64,000 nucleotides of DNA from an uncultured Glaciecola sp. (GCF_937770335.1 NZ_CALJHY010000003.1:682001-746000); one strand, 5' to 3'; shown: positions 18,648 through 28,268, counted from the stretch's first letter. The notes: generated from the letters alone by a model not told the origin. A program made the numbers and translations.

Positions 18648-19256
18648 TTATCCATCAATCTTGAAGGTAATTCGGTTTTGAACACCAGAAACAGCAGCGG
18701 GTTCACCATTAACAACACGTGGTTTATATTTAAATTTCTTTGCCGCATCCATTGCTGCTTGGTCGAAAATACCTTCTGGATTAGCTTCAACAACAAAGGT
18801 GTCAACCACAGCACCTATTTTGCTTACCGTAAATTCGACAATGACATACCCTTGAATTCCGCGCTGCAGTGCTCGTCTAGGATACACCGGTGTCACTTTA
18901 ACAATCGGTAAATATTCGCCGTCTCCTGAGCCTAAAGCTAAACCACCATCAAGTGAAATATCATTCGACATATCAGCGCCAAAATCTAATGCAGTGCCTT
19001 CACCGTCAGGCGCAGATGAGTCCATTTGCGGAGCCTCCATTTCAGGTGGTGGCGCTTCCGGCTTGGGTGGACGTTTTAATTTATTTTCTTTCTTTTGTAC
19101 ATTTTCTTCTTTTGGCACACGCACAAAATCAAGCACCTTTCCTACCGGTGGTTCAGATAAAGTCTTATCACCGCTGGCTATCAAGGCTTGCATCAAAAAG
19201 AACAAGCTCAGTGTGATAACAGCAGCTAAGACAATAGCAATCAACAGTCTTAGCAT
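18648..19256 (-). CDS. tonB: TonB2-type energy-transducing protein
   Basis: TonB-family protein of 202 residues linking the inner-membrane proton channel to outer-membrane receptors. It has an N-terminal membrane anchor (LRLLIAIVLAAVITLSLFF), a proline-rich periplasmic spacer (KRPPKPEAPPPEMEAPQ), and a C-terminal TonB domain from about residue 115: PVYPRRALQRGIQGYVIVEF, then FDQAAMDAAKKFKYKPRVVNG. It is shorter than E. coli TonB (239), as usual for TonB2. It lies 6 bp after exbD and before the TPR gene, within the six-gene operon. Confidence 0.93.
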   Translation of the reverse strand: MLRLLIAIVLAAVITLSLFFLMQALIASGDKTLSEPPVGKVLDFVRVPKEENVQKKENKLKRPPKPEAPPPEMEAPQMDSSAPDGEGTALDFGADMSNDISLDGGLALGSGDGEYLPIVKVTPVYPRRALQRGIQGYVIVEFTVSKIGAVVDTFVVEANPEGIFDQAAMDAAKKFKYKPRVVNGEPAAVSGVQNRITFKIDG

Positions 19257-19262
19257 GACAAT

Positions 19263-19664
19263 CTACTCTTGTGCAGCGATGGAAACGTCGGATACACCAG
19301 CAGCGCGTGACGCATCCATGACTTTAATTAGAAACTCAGTTGTTGATTTGCGATCAGCTTGAATAACGACCGAACCCTGAGGGTTTTCAGCGTGTAAACG
19401 TTCAACGTTAGCTTGCACAGCACGTACATCAATTCTGCGTTTATTAATCCAAATTTCGTTTTTATCGCTGATACCAATTAAGATATTAGCGCGGTCTTTT
19501 TTGACCGCGGTAGCCGCATCTGGACGGTTAACGTCGATGCCTGACTCTTTTACAAAAGACGCCGTAACAATAAAGAAAATCAACATGATGAATACAACAT
19601 CAAGCATCGGTGTCATATCGATTGTTGCTTCTTCTTCTTCGACTAAGTTTTGTAAATGTTTCAT
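19263..19664 (-). CDS. exbD: ExbD-type biopolymer transport protein
   Basis: Part of the proton-driven ExbB/ExbD motor for TonB; 133 residues. One membrane helix carries the essential aspartate (ATIDMTPMLDVVFIMLIFFI; the Asp in MLDVVF is the proton-carrying residue in the family). The periplasmic ExbD domain follows (INKRRIDVRAVQANVERL, VVIQADRKSTTEFLIKVMDA). AAGGAA precedes the ATG. It lies between exbB and tonB with short gaps. Confidence 0.94.
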   Translation of the reverse strand: MKHLQNLVEEEEATIDMTPMLDVVFIMLIFFIVTASFVKESGIDVNRPDAATAVKKDRANILIGISDKNEIWINKRRIDVRAVQANVERLHAENPQGSVVIQADRKSTTEFLIKVMDASRAAGVSDVSIAAQE

Positions 19665-19688
19665 AAATATTCCTTAACCAACCAACGA

Positions 19689-20216
19689 TTATTCGCTGCG
19701 TTGAAGTTGTAATGCGTCTTCTAAATGCATGCGTTCAGTTTTTGCGGTTCTGGTTAACCAAGTTGACGCAAATACACCCGAAAGAGCACCTACCATGCCT
19801 GCCATTGTAGGAATAGTCGCTTGCGACACCCCTGCAGCCATTGAACGAGCGTTGCCGCCACCTGTCATTGCCATTACGTCAAATACCATAATCATGCCGG
19901 TTACCGTTCCCATTAATCCGAGTAACGGACATAAGGCAACCAAAGCTTGAATAATGGGTAAACTAAAACGCAGTTTTAAACTCACTCGAGAAATCATTGC
20001 TTGACGAATTTGCACTGCATTCCACGATGTGCGTTCCGAGCGTGCATGCCATTGTGCAATAGTATCTTTCATCATCTTTTTGTGATTATTCGTCACATAT
20101 AGAATTCTCTCGAGTATCAATATCCACATTACGAAGATGAGTGCCCCGATAACAAGCAGAATACTTCCGCCAGTTTCGGTAAAATCACGAATTGATTCGA
20201 AGATATCTATAAACAT
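19689..20216 (-). CDS. exbB: ExbB-type proton channel protein (ExbB2)
   Basis: Inner-membrane MotA/TolQ/ExbB-family protein of 175 residues. Three helices: LLVIGALIFVMWILILERIL near the N-terminus, then two in the conserved domain (LPIIQALVALCPLLGLMGTVTGMIMVF and MAGMVGALSGVFASTW). The family motif LLGLMGTVTGMI is intact. It starts 3 bp after the stop of the larger TtpC-like gene, so it is translationally coupled. Together with the TtpC-like protein it supplies two different ExbB-family subunits, as in Vibrio TonB2 systems. Confidence 0.93.
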   Translation of the reverse strand: MFIDIFESIRDFTETGGSILLVIGALIFVMWILILERILYVTNNHKKMMKDTIAQWHARSERTSWNAVQIRQAMISRVSLKLRFSLPIIQALVALCPLLGLMGTVTGMIMVFDVMAMTGGGNARSMAAGVSQATIPTMAGMVGALSGVFASTWLTRTAKTERMHLEDALQLQRSE

Positions 20217-20219
20217 AGT

Positions 20220-21662
20220 TTATGCCTTAGTTTGCGGAACAGCTTGCTTAGCAGACTGCTTTTCAGCTCGCTCTGCAATTACACCAGCAGCTTGTTCTTG
20301 TAGAATCATCACAACATTTTTACTTTGCGTGCTTAACAATGCATAAAGTAGCGTGGTTGGTATCGCCACAACTAAACCTAATACCGTCGTCATTAGTGCC
20401 GATGAAATACCACCAGCCATTATTTTCGGGTCGCCGGTACCGAATAATGTAATTTGTTGGAAAGTCACAATCATACCCGTTACTGTTCCCAGTAGACCAC
20501 CTAATGGTGCTACTACTGAAATCATTTTAACCAAGGTTAAATAACGACCTAGCTTGGGTACTTCACCCAGAATAGCTTCCGTTAAATGAAGTTCTAATGC
20601 TTCTGTATCCACGTTCGGATATTTTTCTTTCACTTTCAAAACTCGACCCAGTGGATTGTTTTCTGACAACTTCTCCGATTTCAATTGGCGATGAACCGAT
20701 GCCGTGATTAGCGATAAAACAACAAACCGCCAGAATGCGACAAGTATGCCAACCGCACCAACAGCAATAATGATATAACCCACTAACTCACCTTGGTGGA
20801 TGCGTTCTTCTAGTGAAGGCGCTTGAATTAACAATCCAAGAATAGAACCACCGGTCGGATCTAAACCGAATGTAACTAATTCACCTGACGAATTTTGTAA
20901 CTCAGCAGTCGAATCAACAAAACGATCTTTGGGTTGACGGATCAGTTCAGAGACCACACCTGTTGCCCCTTGATAATCTAAATATTTACCGTCAGAAACT
21001 AAGGCGAATGGACCAACGCGCACTACTTCTTTGTTAATTTTCTGACCACCTGCTTCAACTACATCAGTATTAAATCGAGTGACTTTGCCTGACTCGGTCA
21101 TTTCACGTTGAATTTCAAACCAAACACGTTCAATTTCAGCAATGGAAGCAAGCTTAGTTGACTTACCCATTGACTGAGCCATCTTGTCCAAGAACTCTGA
21201 ACGCCCTGGGATTTGGGCTGAGATGATAGAGTTAGAAAATTTATTCTTAGTGTCACCAGCAACCTGCTGCAGCACACCAAACAACTCTTTCAATGAACCC
21301 AAACGATTATCTAAAGCACCATTCAAATCAGTGATTTTAAATTCATTTTCTTCAAACTGAGTTTCTAGCTTCTCAGAAGAAGCTAATTGCGCATCACGAA
21401 GTTTGAGCGTATCGCGTAAAATTTGATCTTGTCCTGTGCGCTGCGACATGAAGTCTTGTTCGCGTGACTTGTTTTGCTCTGACTGCGCAAACTTTCCTTC
21501 TTCTAATTGTTTAAGAAGAGAGTCTAAGTCTAGCGCTTTATCTGACTGCGCCTGCACAGAGAATGATAAGACGATAGCCGCTGTTGCTGCTAAAAATGAT
21601 TTTGCAAATGTCATTGAAGTGCCATTTTTACAACTGCTTTTACAAAAAAATGCTTTCATCAT
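20220..21662 (-). CDS. ttpC: TtpC-like MotA/TolQ/ExbB-family protein with periplasmic domain
   Basis: Large ExbB-family subunit of 480 residues. A signal sequence (SFLAATAAIVLSFSVQAQS) is followed by a coiled-coil region (about 45-150) and a periplasmic domain (to about 290). One helix lies at 295-317, and the MotA/TolQ/ExbB domain at about 340-470 includes PLGGLLGTVTGMIVTF and GGISSALMTTVLGLVVAIP. TtpC was described in Vibrio as a required component of TonB2 for certain iron sources; here it is recognised by architecture and gene order. The start ATGATG at 21662/21657 follows AAGGGA. A later ATG (MTFAKSF) gives a shorter signal peptide but has no ribosome site. Confidence 0.88.
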   Translation of the reverse strand: MMKAFFCKSSCKNGTSMTFAKSFLAATAAIVLSFSVQAQSDKALDLDSLLKQLEEGKFAQSEQNKSREQDFMSQRTGQDQILRDTLKLRDAQLASSEKLETQFEENEFKITDLNGALDNRLGSLKELFGVLQQVAGDTKNKFSNSIISAQIPGRSEFLDKMAQSMGKSTKLASIAEIERVWFEIQREMTESGKVTRFNTDVVEAGGQKINKEVVRVGPFALVSDGKYLDYQGATGVVSELIRQPKDRFVDSTAELQNSSGELVTFGLDPTGGSILGLLIQAPSLEERIHQGELVGYIIIAVGAVGILVAFWRFVVLSLITASVHRQLKSEKLSENNPLGRVLKVKEKYPNVDTEALELHLTEAILGEVPKLGRYLTLVKMISVVAPLGGLLGTVTGMIVTFQQITLFGTGDPKIMAGGISSALMTTVLGLVVAIPTTLLYALLSTQSKNVVMILQEQAAGVIAERAEKQSAKQAVPQTKA

Positions 21663-21669
21663 CGTTCCC

Positions 21670-22437
21670 TTAATCCGTAATCGCGACTGGAACCAATAAT
21701 AGGTCCGGTGCTAGTTGTTTCTTGGCGATACGTAAACCTTTGGATATTTGGTTTTTGTAGCTTGAATCAAGTTCTTCCCACTGCTGCGTTTGTTTGTTCC
21801 ATGCACCTTGATAGCTGCCATCGCGAGTTTGGTAAATCAGTGACGTACGGCCAATGCGCAGAAATTCCACTGAACGTTCTTGACCGTCAATGTCTTTTAA
21901 GCCTGGATAAGCTTCGATGGTTTTTCCATAATCCATTTCAACTTGATAAGCTTCCATAACACGACGAAATTTTTCAGAAGACGAAACGTCAGCTCTATCC
22001 ATCATACTTTGTAAGTCTAGGATACGGTTGCCGCGTTCTTCTGCCAGAAAAGGAAGGTCTAATGCGACGAACTGAGACAAACCGGCAATCATCTTTAACA
22101 TCAATGGCGTAATTTGGCGTTCTATTACACTGACTTCATCGATGGACTGGTTCAGATCTAACATCTCTTGGTCTTGGTTAGCTATTTGACGACGCAGTTG
22201 TCCGTTATAAATCTCTAAGCCTTCTATTTCTTTGCTTAAGGCTTTGAACTGTTGAAGTTTGCTATCAATTTGATCTGTGATGCTATTAATTTTAGTTTGC
22301 GACTTAGCCGCAGACTCATTAATTTCAGTTGCCTTTTTAGCTGCTGGGTCAAGGTACTTATCTTCTTGTGCAAGAACAGTGGTACTAAGTAGCACTGACG
22401 TTACTGCCGTCGCTATTAACGTTTGAAAAACCTTCAT
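21670..22437 (-). CDS. DUF3450-family periplasmic coiled-coil protein
   Basis: First gene of the TonB2 operon; 255 residues. A signal peptide ends at VLAQE. A long coiled coil (about residues 30-115: heptad-like INSITDQIDSKLQQFKALSK) is followed by a globular part with the family stretch YGKTIEAYPGLKDIDGQERS and VEFLRIGRTSLIYQTRDG. DUF3450 proteins sit at the head of TonB2 clusters across Alteromonadales and Vibrio; function is not firmly known, probably a periplasmic partner of TtpC. A Pho-box-like promoter lies about 90 bp upstream. Confidence 0.88.
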   Translation of the reverse strand: MKVFQTLIATAVTSVLLSTTVLAQEDKYLDPAAKKATEINESAAKSQTKINSITDQIDSKLQQFKALSKEIEGLEIYNGQLRRQIANQDQEMLDLNQSIDEVSVIERQITPLMLKMIAGLSQFVALDLPFLAEERGNRILDLQSMMDRADVSSSEKFRRVMEAYQVEMDYGKTIEAYPGLKDIDGQERSVEFLRIGRTSLIYQTRDGSYQGAWNKQTQQWEELDSSYKNQISKGLRIAKKQLAPDLLLVPVAITD

Positions 22438-22513
22438 ATACGCATCCTAAGTTCAATATAAATAGGCTAGGTGTTAGTAAAATAGTACTAATACCTAACC
22501 AAAATCTGCCCAA

Positions 22514-22547
22514 AGGATAGAGGTGTTCTATTACAGATTTATTACAT
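22514..22547 (-). promoter_or_regulatory. Candidate Pho-box promoter of the TonB2 operon
   Basis: Minus strand: ATGTAAT-AAAT-CTGTAAT at 22547-22530, against the E. coli Pho-box CTGTCAT-AWAW-CTGTCAY (5/7 and 6/7 matches, AT linker correct). The -10-like TATCCT lies at 22519-22514, exactly 10 nt after the box, the spacing found at phoA. Compared by eye, not scored with a matrix. Confidence 0.6.
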
Positions 22548-22587
22548 AACTGTCATATTTGATAAAGTCTTGCCACATCTAGAAATA

Positions 22588-22632
22588 AAAAAGCCGCACG
22601 ATGTTTGCAGAACGCCTACATAGTGCAGCTTT
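22588..22632 (-). terminator. Terminator of the receptor gene
   Basis: On the minus strand AAGCTGCACTATG pairs with CATCGTGCGGCTT (with mismatch and G-T) across a 19-nt loop, followed by Ts. It lies about 38 bp after the receptor stop and separates it from the TonB2 operon promoter. Confidence 0.75.
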
Positions 22633-22669
22633 TGAGCATTAAATGAGTTTTATGAACTTTTTGTGTCAG

Positions 22670-25342
22670 TTAAAAATTATACTTCACTGACAAACTCAAT
22701 TTACGGCCCTTAGTTTCAGAACGTAACAACACATTTTCAAATTCTAGCTTTTTAGATTCGCCCAATATGTTTTGAATTTTGAATGTCATTGTCGTGTTGA
22801 AGTTAGGATAAAATTTATAAACGGTATCAAACGAGTGAAATGGCTGTTCATAACTATCGTCAAAACCATCGATGCCAGGTATTAAAATACGTTCACCAAA
22901 CACGTTATAAACTAACGATAATGAATGTTCGCCATTGTCGGAATCAAAACCACTTTGCAAGTTCATCACATATTGCGAGTGACCTGTGAGCCGGCGCTCT
23001 AAGTTAGTTACCGCCGCTGACACTCCTGTTTGATCAACAATACTCTGACGATCCAACAGAATTTCAGAATCGCTCAGGGTTAAATTGCCTGACACAAATA
23101 TATTGTCCCAAACACCTTTACCGATGAAGTCTAAGCCTTGCAAAAATTCCACTTCGATACCGTACAATTCACCGGTTTCGGCATTAGCAATACGAATCAA
23201 AGGCGGCCCATCTTGTGCTGGCGATTGCACCGACTCAATTGGTGAGTCCATATCTTTATAGAACAAGCCCACTGACAGGTTGTTACCTGCTTCGCGATAC
23301 CATTCCCAGCGCAAATCATAGTTAAGGATTGATGTGGTGTTGATACCGGGTGTACCCGCAATTGGGAATTCCGTTAGCGGATCAATAAACGTCGACGATG
23401 ATACTTCTCGCAAATCAGGACGAACGACCGTTTGCCCTATACTTGCTCTAAACTGCATACTTTCATCTTTAATATATGTCATCGCCAAAGCAGGATAAAA
23501 ATCATCTTCTTGGAAGGCTAATTGAGCTCGGTCAGCTTCATCCGGTAAATCGAACTGATTGGTTCTTGGGTCGAATGGAGCAACAACTTGACGAAAATCT
23601 TCAAAACGCACTCCACCGCTGAAGCGCCATTTATTTTTAAAGAAAAAATCACCTTCAATATAATAAGCATTAACTTTTTGGCCCGCTGCATAGTCATCAC
23701 CAGCGATGGTTGTGTCACGAATAATAGCCGGACCTGCACCTTCGAAATTGGTTTTATCCGCTAGTACTTGATCACTGAAGATACTAAAGTAAGAACCACC
23801 GACTAATAAGTTTGAGTCGGTAAATGCACGTGTATTAATGTCAAAACGACGATTCTCAGCAGTACGTGTCTTGGTCAGGAAATCAGCACCAAATTTAAAC
23901 TCCATTTCCCAGTTTGCGATTGAGTAAGGCATAGTTACGTTGTAACCCGTATTCTCCAACCTATCATGTAACGTTTGAAATGAATAACGCGCAGCAGTAG
24001 TTGAATTATTCAATGCAATTTCATTACTCGCATCAAAAAAATCATCCGTGTTTTCGTCACTTATGACGAAGCGTGACTCGAAGTTTCCTGGTGCATTTCG
24101 TAATGAGCGCCCTAAGCTGTATTTCCAGTCAATACCCATAAAATTGAATTTCGGGAAAGTGTGCATACCGCGAAGTTGATTAGTAAACATTTTACGTTCT
24201 TCGTATTCAACTGCAACATCACGAATACGCAAGCCTTCAGCTTGACTTAAGTTTTCAGTATTACCAAATTTTTCACTAATTTCATCGCGCGTATCATTCA
24301 AAATAATCAGACTGTAATCAACCTTATGATTACGGTTGTAATCAATACCTAAATTGACCATGTTTGACCATTTAATACTAGTCTCAGTAACAGAAATATC
24401 GTCAAAGAAACGCACTATGTTTATCGAGTCTTGGACCCGATCCGCTTGCTGTAACTCATACTCTTGAGAAACGTTTGTTTCACTGCCATAACTGCTTGTA
24501 ATTAAAAAGCCATAACGCCACTTATCATCAATGTCAAAACTGTTGCCTAATGAAAAGTTGAAGCCCATGTTCGGACCGATGCTTTTCAGGAAGGGGTCAT
24601 AGTCACGATTGACATCGCGCAATAACGAAAGTGCAACATCTTGATCAAGTGAATCTAAAAATTCTTTATTTTGCCAGCGAGACGCAATAGAGGCTGGGAC
24701 CGCACGAGTGCCATCATCACGACCTTGCCAATCTGTACCTCCGCCATTATAAGCAAGCGCATCTCCAGAGTTTTCGCTGTTATAACCGAGGCTACCTGAT
24801 ACGTTGAAGATAAACTGCGTGGGGATTGTTTTTAAGCGAATATTAACGTTACCACCACCAAAAGAAGCCGGCATTGAAGGCGAAAATGACTTCTGTACTG
24901 ACAAACTTTCAATAATGTCTGCTGGAAATAAATCCAATGGAATAACGTTCCTAGTTGGATCGGGGCTAGGAACAGCTGCACCATTTAATTGCGTACTTGA
25001 ATACCTTTCACCTAGGCCACGAACATAAATGAACTTGCCATCAACCAAAGTCAATCCCGTTACACGGCGAAGCGCCGATGCAGCGTCACTGTCACCGGTT
25101 CTTGAAATTTGTTCAGAACCCAATATATCGGCAACAAACGCTTGGTTTTTACGTTCTTCCAAAACAGCTGTTGCTGTTCCTTTTAATCTTGTTCCGGTGG
25201 CAACAACTTCTTCAATTGCCTCTTCTTCATCTGCTTGCTGAGCCATTGCTGATTGCACAAAAAAGGGCTGAGTTAGCATAAGTGAAGCCAACACGGCAAG
25301 TGTCACTTGTTTGTTCGGAAACCTGTTTGCAGGTTGATTCAT
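22670..25342 (-). CDS. TonB-dependent receptor of the Pho-linked cluster
   Basis: Outer-membrane active transporter of 890 residues. The signal peptide ends SAMAQQ. A TonB-box-like EEVVATGTRLKG is followed by a plug with SAASALRRVTGL-type motif (DAASALRRVTGLTLVDGKF), FIYVRGLGERYSSTQLNG and SFGGGNVNIRLKT. A barrel of about 700 residues ends in RKLSLSVKYNF with a terminal Phe. It lies between a duplicated beta-helix lipoprotein and the TonB2 operon. No promoter-like Pho site was found directly before it, so it is probably co-transcribed with the lipoprotein 145 bp upstream. The substrate is unknown; context suggests a phosphorus source (inference). Confidence 0.93.
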   Translation of the reverse strand: MNQPANRFPNKQVTLAVLASLMLTQPFFVQSAMAQQADEEEAIEEVVATGTRLKGTATAVLEERKNQAFVADILGSEQISRTGDSDAASALRRVTGLTLVDGKFIYVRGLGERYSSTQLNGAAVPSPDPTRNVIPLDLFPADIIESLSVQKSFSPSMPASFGGGNVNIRLKTIPTQFIFNVSGSLGYNSENSGDALAYNGGGTDWQGRDDGTRAVPASIASRWQNKEFLDSLDQDVALSLLRDVNRDYDPFLKSIGPNMGFNFSLGNSFDIDDKWRYGFLITSSYGSETNVSQEYELQQADRVQDSINIVRFFDDISVTETSIKWSNMVNLGIDYNRNHKVDYSLIILNDTRDEISEKFGNTENLSQAEGLRIRDVAVEYEERKMFTNQLRGMHTFPKFNFMGIDWKYSLGRSLRNAPGNFESRFVISDENTDDFFDASNEIALNNSTTAARYSFQTLHDRLENTGYNVTMPYSIANWEMEFKFGADFLTKTRTAENRRFDINTRAFTDSNLLVGGSYFSIFSDQVLADKTNFEGAGPAIIRDTTIAGDDYAAGQKVNAYYIEGDFFFKNKWRFSGGVRFEDFRQVVAPFDPRTNQFDLPDEADRAQLAFQEDDFYPALAMTYIKDESMQFRASIGQTVVRPDLREVSSSTFIDPLTEFPIAGTPGINTTSILNYDLRWEWYREAGNNLSVGLFYKDMDSPIESVQSPAQDGPPLIRIANAETGELYGIEVEFLQGLDFIGKGVWDNIFVSGNLTLSDSEILLDRQSIVDQTGVSAAVTNLERRLTGHSQYVMNLQSGFDSDNGEHSLSLVYNVFGERILIPGIDGFDDSYEQPFHSFDTVYKFYPNFNTTMTFKIQNILGESKKLEFENVLLRSETKGRKLSLSVKYNF

Positions 25343-25487
25343 TTTAACCTCATTAGCTGCTAATTTTTACAATACTTAAGTTAAGCAACATCTAAAACTG
25401 ACTATTTGAAACGCAAGTGCGCTACCATTTAAGTAACGCACTCGTATTAATTTACTGTCGAGCTAAGCGCTCAAACCGTTGCAGTCG

Positions 25488-28268
25488 TTATAGACCTACA
25501 GTCCAGTTTGCAGTCCAGTTATTGTCTGCATCTTTAACCGCGCCAATAAAATCAACAGGAGTAAAGAAGCTATCTAAGGTTGTTACGTCCGTAGGAGCTG
25601 TTGCATCAATTGTAAAGATTCCGTTCAGCACTGCCGCTTGGTCTGCTGCAATCGAGTTATCAGTTCGACCTAAGAACCATGCTTCTTGATCGAAGGTGCC
25701 GGAATTTTTAATGTTTTCAGCACAAGCCAGTACCGAAGACTGGAATACTAACTGTGTTGCACTCGTTCCGTTCATGTTTTCTTCCAGTGTGGTATCACCG
25801 TCGGATAAATCAGATTCGAAACATTCGCCCATTCCTGCAGGACCGGTTACCACAAAGTTGTATAATTGTGCGTTAGTTTGGTCACGCAACAATACACCTT
25901 CAGAATCAGCATCAGCAGTATCGAACGTATTTCCAATAATAGTCATGTTAGCAACAGTTGGGTTTGAGAATGCAGTGCCTTCACCGCCATCACCGTCACC
26001 TTCAATACCGCGGTTCGCGTCAGAATTATCATCTGCATGCTTTACCAGAACAAATTGCATTTTGCCTTTAAAGCCGTTATCCCAATCAACTGAGTCATCT
26101 TGAATACCCGTTAGAACTAAGTACTTAGCATTAACCGCACCACCGAAGAACTCAACACCGTCATCTGCATTTTTATGCACTTGCAGATATTCAACAACCG
26201 TACCTGAACCTACTGCACCAAACGTAATACCATTCAGTTCATTATCAGGGGCAACTTCGAAGCCACCATGCATGACGCGAACATAGCGCAACGTTCCTGA
26301 ATTATCAGTATCATCAGAACCACCAAATACAGCACCTTCTTGAACGCCTTCTACTTGCAGTGAACAAGGTGTGCCGTCTTGTGGACATTTTGTAGAGTTA
26401 CCGTTACCTAAGATAACTACACCACCCCACTGGCCTGCTGTTCCATTTGCTAAACCCGCAGTTACGCCATTAGAAACGTGCTGACGAGAGGTAAACGTAA
26501 TTGGTAACGTTGCAGTGCCGCTCGCTTCGATTTTAGAACCTCGGCTAACGACTAAATAATCCGCACCCGAACTGCCGTAAACAACCACACCAGGATCAAT
26601 TGTCAATGTCGCGCTGTCAGTATTATCACCACCGACGAACACAGCTTCAGATAATGCATAATGATTACCTGTTGTTAAGCGCAGGTCAGTTGTAATACGA
26701 CCTGATACTTGGCATGTATTCGTCGTTCCATCTACGGCTGGAATTGTCGTTGTTCCTGCTGGGCAGCCTGATGCCGAAGCAACTACACCGACTTCACCAC
26801 CACCAAAACCGAAGGCCCAACCCTGACGCCAATCGGTATCACCAATTGCGCCAACAAACGTATTGGTTTCAAAGAATGAGTCTAAGTTAGCAGCATTGCC
26901 ACCGGACGTACGTAACGAACTTTCAGCTGTTAAAGTACCATCACTGTTAATCCCAACATTAGCGCGGTCAGCAAAAGCAATGATGCTATTTCCTTGTTGC
27001 TCTGTGCCAAACCAATTATTGAGATCAACATCCGTTGCGCCGAAGTTAAATGCTTCTGCGCAAGCAATGACTGAATTCGTAATAGTAATATCGCCGTCTG
27101 CCAAGTTACCTTGAACGGTTTCATCACTGTCCATTTCTAAACATTCGCCCATGCCTTCTGGGCCAGTGATTAACATGTTGATAATGTTTGCACCTGTTTG
27201 GTCACGAAGTAGAACACCTTCAGAGTCTGCATCTGCGGTATCAAAGCTGTTACCAATAATCGTAATGTTAGCAATTTTTGGACGTGAGAACGGAGTTCCG
27301 TCACCGCCATCGCCGTCACCTTCAATACCACGGTTAGCGTCAGAACCATCAGCTGCATGTTCAACGTAAACGTATTGAAGTTTACCATCGTAACCGTTAT
27401 CCCAGTCTACTGAATCGTCTTGAATTGACGTTAAGACGAGGTGCTTAGCATTAACAGAACCACCGAAAAATTCAACGCCGTCATCAGCGTTTGCATGAAC
27501 TTGTAAATAGTCAATCTCTGTACCTGAACCAACACCACCAAAAGTGATGCCGTTTAATTCGTTATCCGGTGCAATTTCGAAGCCTGCATATTTAACAACA
27601 ACATATTTGAGTGAACCTGAATTATCGGCATCGTTCGCACCACCAAATACCGCGCCGGTTTCTGCGCCTTCTACTTGTAGTGAACAATCAGTTCCGTCTG
27701 TTGGACATTTTGTTGTTGGTGCGTTACCAAGAATGATCATACCGCCCCATTGGCCAGCTTGAACTTCGTTACCGATAACGTCATTGTATGAAGTAAAAAT
27801 AATTGGGGAAGTAGCTGTTCCTTGCGCTTCAACTTTTGAATCACGACTGATAACTAAATAATCAGCACCGCGGCTACCAAAGATGATTGTGCCTGGTTCA
27901 ATTTCAAGTGTAACGCTGTTTGCTTTATCGTTACCAACAAAAACAGGACCCGTTAATGCCCAGACGGTGTCGTTCGTTAATGTAATAACACCATTCACTG
28001 CTTCTGCATCAGTAAGACGACCGGTAAGCTGTCTAACTTCAATAGTCTGACCCAGCGCTGTAGATACTTGACCACTTAAAAAAACATCTACTGACCCGGG
28101 CTTGGTGTCATCAGGGGGAGTAACAGGGGTACCGCTACCGCCGGTTTCATTATTTACAACACTGTTATCAACGATATCGCCTTCAGAGATGTTGATATCT
28201 CCGCCACATGCGCCAAGTGCTAAAGTAGCTGCGATTGCAGAAACTCTAAAAAGTCCATTCAAGTTCAT
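25488..28268 (-). CDS. Large lipoprotein with a tandemly duplicated beta-helix-like domain
   Basis: 926 residues from ATG 28268, which has GGAG upstream. The signal ends at a lipobox (ATLALGAC-GG), so it is anchored in the outer or inner membrane. After a Thr/Pro-rich linker come two copies of one domain of about 400 residues (about 85-490 and 525-926). Both contain SRGADYLVISR- or SSGADYLVVSR-like, GQWGGMIILGN, CSLQVEG, APDNELNGITFG, NADDGVEFFGG, IQDDSVDWDNG, DANRGIEGDGDGG and DTADADSEGVLLRDQT segments. The acidic Asp/Gly repeats look calcium-binding and the strand-turn pattern looks like a right-handed parallel beta-helix (inference). The function is unknown; it precedes a TonB receptor, so substrate capture or processing is plausible. 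Confidence 0.85.
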   Translation of the reverse strand: MNLNGLFRVSAIAATLALGACGGDINISEGDIVDNSVVNNETGGSGTPVTPPDDTKPGSVDVFLSGQVSTALGQTIEVRQLTGRLTDAEAVNGVITLTNDTVWALTGPVFVGNDKANSVTLEIEPGTIIFGSRGADYLVISRDSKVEAQGTATSPIIFTSYNDVIGNEVQAGQWGGMIILGNAPTTKCPTDGTDCSLQVEGAETGAVFGGANDADNSGSLKYVVVKYAGFEIAPDNELNGITFGGVGSGTEIDYLQVHANADDGVEFFGGSVNAKHLVLTSIQDDSVDWDNGYDGKLQYVYVEHAADGSDANRGIEGDGDGGDGTPFSRPKIANITIIGNSFDTADADSEGVLLRDQTGANIINMLITGPEGMGECLEMDSDETVQGNLADGDITITNSVIACAEAFNFGATDVDLNNWFGTEQQGNSIIAFADRANVGINSDGTLTAESSLRTSGGNAANLDSFFETNTFVGAIGDTDWRQGWAFGFGGGEVGVVASASGCPAGTTTIPAVDGTTNTCQVSGRITTDLRLTTGNHYALSEAVFVGGDNTDSATLTIDPGVVVYGSSGADYLVVSRGSKIEASGTATLPITFTSRQHVSNGVTAGLANGTAGQWGGVVILGNGNSTKCPQDGTPCSLQVEGVQEGAVFGGSDDTDNSGTLRYVRVMHGGFEVAPDNELNGITFGAVGSGTVVEYLQVHKNADDGVEFFGGAVNAKYLVLTGIQDDSVDWDNGFKGKMQFVLVKHADDNSDANRGIEGDGDGGEGTAFSNPTVANMTIIGNTFDTADADSEGVLLRDQTNAQLYNFVVTGPAGMGECFESDLSDGDTTLEENMNGTSATQLVFQSSVLACAENIKNSGTFDQEAWFLGRTDNSIAADQAAVLNGIFTIDATAPTDVTTLDSFFTPVDFIGAVKDADNNWTANWTVGL

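Noticed and set aside
18640-18814. N-terminal extension of the TPR protein
   Set aside because: It overlaps tonB and has no ribosome site, while AAGGAG directly precedes the start near 18637.
25343-25487. Independent Pho-box promoter for the receptor at 22670-25342
   Set aside because: No two-half-site match was found in this spacer; the receptor is more simply read through from the lipoprotein gene. A loose GTGCG/CGCAC hairpin here lacks a T-run.
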